DNA of 9,013 nt from Methanocalculus sp. MSAO_Arc2 (lineage in GTDB: Archaea; Halobacteriota; Methanomicrobia; Methanomicrobiales; Methanocorpusculaceae), in NCBI GenBank assembly GCA_003838065.1, contig QZAC01000178.1:1-9013 (forward strand). Direction: 5' to 3'. The notes under the pieces are model-generated. The model saw nothing but the letters and a program-made list of their open reading frames with translations, had not been told where the DNA came from and searched no databases. Shown one piece after another: positions 1 to 6,065 of the stretch (positions are counted from its first letter, which is position 1; every line of letters starts with the position of its first letter). Made by a program: the position numbers and the translations under genes.

Positions 1-271
1 TGGTTTCGATCTTCTCGGAATGGATTTTGTCAATCACAGTATCATCGAGAACCAGCCATCCATTTCGTCGTTCAATATATGGTGCAACTTCCGTCCATAA
101 CGTCTCAGGAGTTAGAGACTGCCTCGTCAGAAATCGGTTGAACTTGTCATGAGATACGACTATTCCTGCTTTTGAGTAGCAATCTGCTGCTTTCACACAG
201 GATACATCACAGTTTGCTGCAACGAGGAAGTGTATATAATTCGTGTCTGTTATCTGATACGTTTTTGACAC
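1..271 (-). CDS. DDE-type transposase, N-terminal part, cut by the left edge
   Basis: About 90 residues of an insertion-sequence transposase are visible; the rest lies beyond the window. I read it from a GTG at 271-269, which has an in-frame TAA two codons upstream and no ATG near its beginning. The fragment contains SHDKFNRFLTRQSLTP (about residues 40-55) followed by WLVLDDTVIDK (about residues 70-80). A hydrophobic strand ending in LDDT.xDK is typical of the first catalytic aspartate region of IS4-superfamily-like DDE transposases, and the preceding helical segment resembles their DNA-binding part. The exact IS family cannot be settled from this piece. A TATA-like element about 25 bases upstream implies a nearly leaderless transcript. 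The gene points away from the permease gene to its right. It may be intact outside the window. Confidence 0.72.
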   Translation of the reverse strand, partial: MSKTYQITDTNYIHFLVAANCDVSCVKAADCYSKAGIVVSHDKFNRFLTRQSLTPETLWTEVAPYIERRNGWLVLDDTVIDKIHSEKIET

Positions 272-289
272 GCATTATTTTATGCATTA

Positions 290-300
290 CTAATATATCG
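290..300 (-). promoter_or_regulatory. TATA-like promoter element of the transposase gene
   Basis: On the minus strand the sequence reads AAAAGATCGATATATTAG. Its ATATATT core is centred about 25 bases upstream of the GTG at 271. That is the usual archaeal TATA-to-start distance, so the transcript would begin at or near the start codon and be leaderless. The purine-rich AAAAGA before it could be a BRE. This is assigned by position and composition only. Confidence 0.35.
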
Positions 301-407
301 ATCTTTTGGTTCAACTATTGAAGTGCGTAAGTCCTATCATACTAAACTATTATAAACATCTATCGTTTTTATAAAGAGGAGGATTGGGATCAATTGCAGG
401 ATAGTCC

Positions 408-1652
408 TCACCGCGGGCTCTGTACGGGCCTGAGCAGGAAGAATGAGACTACCATACCGACTGCTGCAAGGCCAACGATATATGGAAAGACCCCGAGGTA
501 GCTCCCTGTTGTATCCCTGATAAACCCGGCAAGCTGTGGACCCGCGATCGCACCTGCACCATAGGCAAGGAAGACCAGACCATAACACCGCGGATAGTCG
601 CAGGTCCCGAAGTACCGGGCTGTTGCTGTCGGTGCTATCGCAAGCCAGCCACCAAGACAGCCCCAGAGGATACAGAAGGCTGCGATATAGGTAAGCTCAG
701 ACGGCACCTGCCAGAGCAGGAGAGATACACCTCCGATCAGTACAAACGAGAGAATTGCGGCACGGGCAGGACGAAGGAGATCAGTGAGCCAGCCAAAGAC
801 CGGCCTTCCTCCGCCATTAAAGATCGCAAAGATACCTACAAGGACTGTTGCAAACGCTGGCGCTATCCCGACCTCGATTCCGACCGGCCGGGCAATGGAG
901 ATTGCCATCAGTCCTGCAAGACACCCGATGAAGTAGCAGACCCAGAGGCCATAGAAGGTGGACGTTCTGACCATCATGGATCGATCGCACTCACAGGTCT
1001 CTGCTATGGCAGAGACAGACGGAGCCCATCCTGCCGGAGTCCAACCCAATTGTGGGAAGCGAAGCGGCATTGAACAGACCAGGATAATAATCACGAATGC
1101 AGCTCCAAAGACCCTGAATGTGTCCATGACTCCGATCAACGGGATGAGGTAGCCGGCAATATTTGCTGATATAAATGCCGAGAATCCAAAACCGAGAAGG
1201 GCAAGACCGACTGCAAGCCCCCTCCGATCCGGGAACCATCTGGTGGCGAGGGCAACAGGAACACCATAGGCGATACCGACACCAGCTCCACCGATTACCC
1301 CGTAGACGATGTAGAGCATCGAAACAGAAGTCGCAGTCGATGCGAGGAGCCAGCCGAGCCCGGTGAGGAGACCACCAACGATCGTCGTCGTCCTCGGGCC
1401 CCATTTGTCAATGTATTTCCCTGCAAGCGGCATCGCGATTGCAAATGCGGCAAGGAAGACAGAGAACGGCATCAGGACTTCGGCTGTAGTTACGTTTTGT
1501 CCCATTGTCGTGATGAAATACTCTGTAAGGGGTGTGACAAAGACACTCCATGCATAGATACTCCCAAGACAGATGTTGATAATGAGCCCGAGCAGTACAA
1601 AGAGCCAGCGCCCTTTCTCTGCCGGCATTCCGAGTATGTGTGTATTCTCCAT
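408..1652 (-). CDS. MFS permease, oxalate/formate antiporter (OFA) type; possible acetate or other monocarboxylate carrier
   Basis: A 414-residue integral membrane protein with about 12 hydrophobic segments, the usual MFS length. The N-terminal GRWLFVLLGLIINICLGSIYAW-like stretch (residues 14-35), the loop 2-3 motif GKYIDKWGPRTT (78-89), the glycine-rich GGAGVGIAYGVPVALATRWF (121-140) followed by PDRRG (141-145), and the second-half GRPVFGWLTD (282-291) together point to the OFA subfamily. The Oxalobacter oxalate exchanger depends on a lysine in TM11; the matching segment here (about 355-378) contains no lysine, which argues against a dicarboxylate substrate. The gene begins 37 bases after the acs stop codon and is almost certainly co-transcribed with it, so acetate uptake is my best guess. 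Formate or another carboxylate remains possible. The ATG at 1652 is preceded only by a weak GGTTGA; a start at Met9 is an alternative. Confidence 0.88.
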   Translation of the reverse strand: MENTHILGMPAEKGRWLFVLLGLIINICLGSIYAWSVFVTPLTEYFITTMGQNVTTAEVLMPFSVFLAAFAIAMPLAGKYIDKWGPRTTTIVGGLLTGLGWLLASTATSVSMLYIVYGVIGGAGVGIAYGVPVALATRWFPDRRGLAVGLALLGFGFSAFISANIAGYLIPLIGVMDTFRVFGAAFVIIILVCSMPLRFPQLGWTPAGWAPSVSAIAETCECDRSMMVRTSTFYGLWVCYFIGCLAGLMAISIARPVGIEVGIAPAFATVLVGIFAIFNGGGRPVFGWLTDLLRPARAAILSFVLIGGVSLLLWQVPSELTYIAAFCILWGCLGGWLAIAPTATARYFGTCDYPRCYGLVFLAYGAGAIAGPQLAGFIRDTTGSYLGVFPYIVGLAAVGMVVSFFLLRPVQSPR

Positions 1653-1689
1653 GATTCAACCAGGCTGCTTTCATAAAGGAGAGGGGGAT

Positions 1690-3582
1690 TTATTCTTCCA
1701 GTGTCGATATATCGCCCGGATCCACACCCATCTCCTGTGCTTTCAAGACACGGCGCATGATCTTTCCGCTCCTCGTTTTTGGGAGAGAGGGAACGAAATC
1801 GATCGCTGAAGGCATGGCTATCGGGCCGATACTCATCCTGACATGATATATCAGCTCGTTCTTCAGCTTCTCGCTCGGCTCGTACCCGAGCCTGAGGATC
1901 ACAAACGCCTTGATCGCCTGGCCTTTGACGGGATCGGGTATTCCAATAACTGCAGACTCAGCCACTGCCTCATGGGAGACAAGAGCGCTTTCGACCTCAG
2001 CAGTCCCGATATTATGGCCTGCGACGATGATGATATCGTCAGCACGCCCAAGCACCATAATGTAGCCGTCCTTGTCCTTAACAGAGAGATCGCCTGCACT
2101 ATAGTACGGTGGAATCGTTTCCCAGTACTTGCGGTATCGTTCATCGTTTTTATGGACGGTCCGCATCATCGCAGGCCATGGCTCCTTGATGATGAGCAGC
2201 CCGCCGACATTCGGCGGAGTCGGATTTCCTTCTTTATCCACAACATCGACCTGGACACCAGGGATGGGCTTTCCGGCAAAACCCGGCTTCATCGGCTCGC
2301 CGACAAGGGTGGTGATCATGATCATCCCGGTCTCGGTCTGCCACCAGGTATCCACAATCGGGCATGTGGACTGGCCGATGACGCGGTGGTACCATTCGAA
2401 TGCCTCCGGGTTCAGGGGTTCGCCGACGGACCCGATGATCCTGAGGGTATCAAGATTTGCCTTATTCGGCCATTCCTCGCCGAATTTCATGAACATGCGG
2501 ATGGCAGTCGGTGCGGTGTAGAAGATAGTGACACCAAAGTCCTCGATGATCTTCCACCAGTTGCTTGGGTCCGGATAGTCCGGGACGGTCTCGGTGATCA
2601 TCACGGTCGCCCCGACGGCAAGCGGTCCGTAGATGATGTAGCTGTGGCCGGTGACCCAGCCGGGATCGGCAGTACACCAGTGGACATCGTTCTCTTTCAT
2701 GTCGAAGACATGCTTGGTGGTGTAATAGGTCCCGACCATGTATCCTCCACAGGTGTGGACGATCCCTTTCGGCTGTCCGGTCGTTCCGGATGTATAGAGG
2801 ATGTAGAGCGGATCTTCTGCATCCATCACCTCGGGCTCACAGTGCTTGTCTGCAGCTTCGAGGAGTTCATGGTAGTCGATCTCCATCTCCGAGATGAGTT
2901 CCACCTGGGGTTTCTCACGCCGGAGCACAACAATCTTTTCAACACTCGGGGCATTGATAATGGCATCGCCGACGATCGATTTCAGGGGCACCCTCTTGCC
3001 GCGGCGGTACCCGACATCGCTTGTTATGACAACCTTTGCCGATGCATCACGGATACGGGTATTTAACGCTGTAGCGCCGAATCCCCCAAAGACGATGCTG
3101 TGGACTGCACCAATCCGTGCACAGGCAAGAATTGATACGATCTGCTCGGGTACGAGCGGCATGTAAATACAGACAGTATCACCTTTGCCGACACCGAGGC
3201 TCTTTAAGGCATTTGCACATTTCTGCACTTCACGGTGCAGCTGCCGGTAGGTTAATACACGTTCCTGTCCCTCTTCTTCGCCCCGCCAGATGAGAGCGAC
3301 TTTGTTCCGGCGCTCGCTCTGGACATGACGGTCAAGGCAGTTATAGGTGATGTTCAGCTTTGCGTTAACAAACCATTTCGCATAGGGGTGTTTCCACTCC
3401 TTGACTGTGTCCCATGGCTTGAACCAGGTGAGTTCTTCTGCAATACCTTCCCAGAAGCCATCGGGGTCCTCAAGATAGCGGTTGTATGCACTATCCCAGT
3501 CACCGATGTTAGAATTCTCCAGATATGATGAATCCGGTTTATAGGTCTTAGCTTCGAGTTTGACATCAAATGATTCGCTCAT
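1690..3582 (-). CDS. acs: acetyl-CoA synthetase, AMP-forming
   Basis: Cytoplasmic enzyme of 630 residues that activates acetate with ATP and CoA through acetyl-AMP; in hydrogenotrophic methanogens it serves acetate assimilation. Visible adenylate-forming motifs in order: phosphate-binding YTSGTTGQPKG (263-273), GSVGEPLNP (384-392), DTWWQTETG (411-419), hinge aspartate in GDLSVKDKDGY (497-507), GRADD (512-516), and PKTRSGK with the catalytic, potentially acetylated Lys607. Tryptophan in WWQTE corresponds to the residue that restricts the acyl pocket to acetate or propionate. Length is normal for Acs (about 630-660). I chose the ATG at 3582 because GGAGGAG (3595-3589) lies 6-8 bases before it; the frame stays open to an ATG at 3678, but that would bury this site inside the gene and add a 32-residue extension unlike the family. 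One oddity: AGHNIGTAE (521-529) has Asn where bacterial Acs has a CoA-contacting Arg (GHR). It leads the operon with the OFA permease. Confidence 0.96.
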   Translation of the reverse strand: MSESFDVKLEAKTYKPDSSYLENSNIGDWDSAYNRYLEDPDGFWEGIAEELTWFKPWDTVKEWKHPYAKWFVNAKLNITYNCLDRHVQSERRNKVALIWRGEEEGQERVLTYRQLHREVQKCANALKSLGVGKGDTVCIYMPLVPEQIVSILACARIGAVHSIVFGGFGATALNTRIRDASAKVVITSDVGYRRGKRVPLKSIVGDAIINAPSVEKIVVLRREKPQVELISEMEIDYHELLEAADKHCEPEVMDAEDPLYILYTSGTTGQPKGIVHTCGGYMVGTYYTTKHVFDMKENDVHWCTADPGWVTGHSYIIYGPLAVGATVMITETVPDYPDPSNWWKIIEDFGVTIFYTAPTAIRMFMKFGEEWPNKANLDTLRIIGSVGEPLNPEAFEWYHRVIGQSTCPIVDTWWQTETGMIMITTLVGEPMKPGFAGKPIPGVQVDVVDKEGNPTPPNVGGLLIIKEPWPAMMRTVHKNDERYRKYWETIPPYYSAGDLSVKDKDGYIMVLGRADDIIIVAGHNIGTAEVESALVSHEAVAESAVIGIPDPVKGQAIKAFVILRLGYEPSEKLKNELIYHVRMSIGPIAMPSAIDFVPSLPKTRSGKIMRRVLKAQEMGVDPGDISTLEE

Positions 3583-3585
3583 CGT

Positions 3586-3595
3586 CTTCTCCTCC
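3586..3595 (-). promoter_or_regulatory. ribosome binding site deciding the acs start
   Basis: The minus strand reads GGAGGAGAAGACG directly before the ATG at 3582. The GGAGG core is complementary to the archaeal 16S 3' end and sits at normal spacing, which favours the 630-residue start over the in-frame ATG at 3678. Confidence 0.75.
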
Positions 3596-3688
3596 ATGGT
3601 ATGGCATGGAACCTGACCTGAGAGTGGTGGCACCCGGGTCAGTTTTTGCAGTGCTTTACACAATGCATTACTCCTCATAATAGATAAA

Positions 3689-3700
3689 CCTTATATATGC
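3689..3700. promoter_or_regulatory. TATA element shared by, or close to, both divergent promoters
   Basis: CCTTATATATGC lies in the 171-base gap between acs and the wHTH-PAS gene. Its TTATATAT core is near-palindromic. Read to the right, it is preceded by GATAAACC, a fair BRE, and would start transcription near 3718-3722, giving a leader of about 30 bases for the regulator. Read to the left as ATATATAAGG, it would start near 3668-3672, giving acs a leader of about 85-90 bases. I see no other good TATA element in the gap, so one site may be used in both directions or a second promoter is too weak to recognise. Confidence 0.5.
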
Positions 3701-3707
3701 TGAACAC

Positions 3708-3722
3708 TTATGCACTGCATAA
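3708..3722. promoter_or_regulatory. 15-base perfect dyad, candidate operator
   Basis: TTATGCA-C-TGCATAA has two 7-base arms that are exact inverted repeats around one central base. It lies about 10 bases from the TATA core, upstream of it for the acs direction (where archaeal activators bind) and at the expected transcript start for the regulator direction (where a repressor would block). The core TGCACTGCA recurs at 3840-3848, and the related TGCAGTGC is at 3647-3654. The winged-helix protein encoded next door is the natural candidate to bind it; that link is inference. Confidence 0.5.
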
Positions 3723-3740
3723 TAGGAAACCCCGGCAACC

Positions 3741-3748
3741 GGAGTGAT
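3741..3748 (+). promoter_or_regulatory. ribosome binding site of the wHTH-PAS gene
   Basis: GGAGTGAT differs from the ideal archaeal GGAGGTGAT by one missing base and ends 5 bases before the ATG at 3754, supporting that start. Confidence 0.6.
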
Positions 3749-3753
3749 CAGCT

Positions 3754-5157
3754 ATGCAGACCCAGACCGAAGATTTGATCAAAATTAAAGATATTTTAAA
3801 GAGATACCCACGAGGTATGAGCATTACAGAGATCTCATCTGCACTGCATATTCATAGAAATACCGCTGCAAAACAGCTCGATATCCTGAGACTCAAAGGA
3901 GATGTTGATAGAAAGCAGATTGGGACTGCCAGAAACTATTTTCTCGTCCAGCGCGTCCCTGTCTCATCGCTCATTGAATACTGGCCGGCTCCTTTGATCG
4001 TCTGCGATGCGCACCAGAATACCGTCATGATAACCGATGGTGTGCTTGCGCTTCTCGGATGCTCACTTGACGTTCTCTATGGGATGCCAATTAATACGAT
4101 TCCGATATCACTCTTCAATGATGCAAGGATCGTCGATATCTGCCATGATGCGATCCAGGGCAGATCCAGATCGATTACAATACGGACCACCATTCGGAAA
4201 CAAGAGCTTCTGCTCCGGATCACCGGCATTCCGGTCGTCTTTGACTCCGGAAGAGATGGAGCGGCACTTGCTTTCTTCGACAGGACCGAAATGCAAAACA
4301 CACTCCAGGCTCTTGAAAGGCTGAAGCAGAAATACTCATCTCTCATCTCCGGACAGACAGAATATATCGTTCATATCAAGCCGGATTTGACTATCACTTT
4401 TCTCAACGCCCCATTTGCATACCGTGCCGGACGGAGTGAGGAACAGATCCATGGGATGACATTTCTATCATTCTTTCCTGCAAATACCCACGAAGACATC
4501 CGGAACCTTTTTGGCAAAATATCAATGGCTGAGCCACTGCACCGCTGCGAACTGCCGATGATCAGATTAAAAGGCACTCCTGGCCGTGAAGAATGGGAGA
4601 TCCGGGGCATATTCGATGAGCAGGGAGGTGTCACCACCTTCCATGCCATTGGCAGGGATATCACCGAACTCTATCATTGCCGCGAACAACTCGAACAATA
4701 TCACAGGAACCTTGAGAATATTATCGATGAGCGGACACGGTCAATGCAGGAAGCAAACAGGATGCTCATGGCGACAATACGGGAGAAAGAGGAGCTTGAA
4801 AAGGAACTCCTGTTCGTCCAGTTTGCCTTCGATCATGCCTCTGATTCTATCCTCATCATGAATGAAGAGGGGCAGATCATCAGGGCAAACAAGACTGCCG
4901 CAGCACTCCTTGGCTATCCGCCTGAAGAGTTGACAGCCCTCACCGTCCATGATATCAACCCAGCGATTACAGGGGCAGTATGGAAGGAGATGTGGGCTGA
5001 TTCATATCCCGGGAAACGGGAGCAGACTGTTGCGATCCACCGGAGACGGAACGGAAGAGTTATTCCCGTCGAAGTATCACGAAGTTTTGTCCGTTTTCTT
5101 GACCGCATGTACTTCTGCTCGATCGCACGGCCAATTGATGCCGGAGATGAAGCCTGA
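3754..5157 (+). CDS. winged-helix DNA-binding protein with three PAS domains (one-component sensor-regulator)
   Basis: A soluble 467-residue protein. Residues about 8-66 form a winged helix: KRYPRGMSITEISSAL, then the likely recognition helix HIHRNTAAKQLDILRLKG, then a wing ending GTARNYFLVQR. Next come PAS-like domains at about 70-178, 195-306 (ending FHAIGRDITELY, a typical PAC end) and 353-463 (FDHASDSILIMNEEGQIIRANKTAAALLGYPPEEL pattern, the clearest one). Residues about 307-352 form a charged heptad-like coiled coil (LEQYHRNLENIIDERTRSMQ), as in sensor-kinase linkers, yet no histidine kinase or other output domain follows. DNA binding is therefore the likely output. The wHTH-first, PAS-after order resembles regulators I know from Methanomicrobiales genomes. 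It is divergent from acs and shares its intergenic region, suggesting control of acs and of itself. The PAS ligand is unknown; no heme or cysteine-cluster motif stands out. Confidence 0.9.
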   Translation: MQTQTEDLIKIKDILKRYPRGMSITEISSALHIHRNTAAKQLDILRLKGDVDRKQIGTARNYFLVQRVPVSSLIEYWPAPLIVCDAHQNTVMITDGVLALLGCSLDVLYGMPINTIPISLFNDARIVDICHDAIQGRSRSITIRTTIRKQELLLRITGIPVVFDSGRDGAALAFFDRTEMQNTLQALERLKQKYSSLISGQTEYIVHIKPDLTITFLNAPFAYRAGRSEEQIHGMTFLSFFPANTHEDIRNLFGKISMAEPLHRCELPMIRLKGTPGREEWEIRGIFDEQGGVTTFHAIGRDITELYHCREQLEQYHRNLENIIDERTRSMQEANRMLMATIREKEELEKELLFVQFAFDHASDSILIMNEEGQIIRANKTAAALLGYPPEELTALTVHDINPAITGAVWKEMWADSYPGKREQTVAIHRRRNGRVIPVEVSRSFVRFLDRMYFCSIARPIDAGDEA

Positions 5158-5197
5158 AGAGAGATCCAGTACACGTATATTAAAGGTTCTGAAATCT

Positions 5198-5208
5198 GAT
5201 ATAAATGA
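5198..5208 (+). promoter_or_regulatory. possible TATA element of the USP-BCCT operon
   Basis: TGATATAAATG, preceded by the A-rich CTGAAATC, lies in the 86-base gap between the wHTH-PAS gene and the USP gene. A second candidate, GTATATTAAAGG at 5176-5187, would place the start near 5207. No T tract ends the upstream gene, so read-through is also possible. Confidence 0.35.
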
Positions 5209-5243
5209 GATAGTTCAATAACGGATATCAGGAGAATGGGCAG

Positions 5244-6053
5244 ATGTTTGAGAAGACATTGATTCCGGTCGCCTATGGAGAAAAACCAGAGGAGCTGGAG
5301 AAGATCGGAAAGATACTCAGGACCTTTGAATCACAATCCATCTGCCTTATTCATGTGAGCGAAGGAAGTTCGTTTTTATCAGATTCAGATGACACCTGGC
5401 TCAAAGAGCTCAAGGAGATCCTTGAAGAGATCGGATACACCGTTGAGATACGGATGGGACACGATCATATCGCCTCAGCCATCGCAGATGCAGCCCTTCA
5501 GGAAGGAGTCGATGAGATATATATCAAATCAAAACGCCGCTGGCATATCGAAACAATGCTGCTTGGAAGTATTGCACGCGATCTTGTACGCCTCTCCGAT
5601 ATACCGGTCTTTGTCCACAAACTACGTCCCCGCCTGCCAGGACCAGAAGATGGGGTGATCAGCCGTTTGGATCTGATCATCCTGTATGCAACTGAGTTTG
5701 ATGAAGCATCCATCCGCCCGATCCCCTACTTGAAGGATTTCAGGGGAGCCAGATGTCATATCGTGCATATCAGGCAGAGGAGAGCCGATCCGGTGAGTGA
5801 ACAGATCCAGAAAGACGATATTGAAAAGAGGCTCCGTGCTGTGGAAGAGGAGCTTGGTCCGTACTATCCGGAGGTCACCTCTGAACAGAGGGTCGGCAAT
5901 CCTGCTAAAGAGATTCTGCGGATCGCAGAGGAGATCCGTGCTGATGTGATCGTACTTGGGAGGCGGCGACGGGCATTTCTTGCAGCGCCGATGGGTGAGA
6001 CTCCTGAGATGATCGTGATCGGGTCAAAGGCATCGATCTTCCTTGTACCGTAA
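5244..6053 (+). CDS. tandem universal stress protein (two USP domains), partner of the BCCT transporter
   Basis: A 269-residue soluble protein with two USP-like alpha/beta halves. Domain one is residues 1-127, opening with EKTLIPVAYGEKP and closing with LLGSIARDLVRLSDIPVFVHK; domain two is about 142-269, opening RLDLIILYATEFDEASIRP and closing with DVIVLGRRRRAF...IVIGSKASIFLVP. The canonical nucleotide loop G-x2-G-x9-G-(S/T) is degenerate in both: SKRR (96-99) then LLGS (106-109) in the first half, GRRR (239-242) then MGE (250-252) in the second. ATP binding may be weak, altered or lost. GGAGA (5231-5235) precedes the ATG by 8 bases. The next gene starts 12 bases after the stop, so the two are one operon. 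By analogy with TeaD, a USP that modulates the ectoine transporter TeaABC in Halomonas, it may regulate the transporter; that is inference. Confidence 0.83.
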   Translation: MFEKTLIPVAYGEKPEELEKIGKILRTFESQSICLIHVSEGSSFLSDSDDTWLKELKEILEEIGYTVEIRMGHDHIASAIADAALQEGVDEIYIKSKRRWHIETMLLGSIARDLVRLSDIPVFVHKLRPRLPGPEDGVISRLDLIILYATEFDEASIRPIPYLKDFRGARCHIVHIRQRRADPVSEQIQKDDIEKRLRAVEEELGPYYPEVTSEQRVGNPAKEILRIAEEIRADVIVLGRRRRAFLAAPMGETPEMIVIGSKASIFLVP

Positions 6054-6065
6054 GCAGAGGTCTCC

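Noticed and set aside
1843..3066. A 407-codon plus-strand open frame opposite acs
   Set aside because: It is the antisense shadow of a clearly recognisable acs gene and has an Asp/Arg/His-rich composition with no domain.
3583..3678. A 32-residue N-terminal extension of acetyl-CoA synthetase starting at ATG 3678
   Set aside because: The GGAGGAG ribosome binding site lies inside it just before ATG 3582, the extension is unlike Acs N-termini, and it overlaps the predicted transcript leader.
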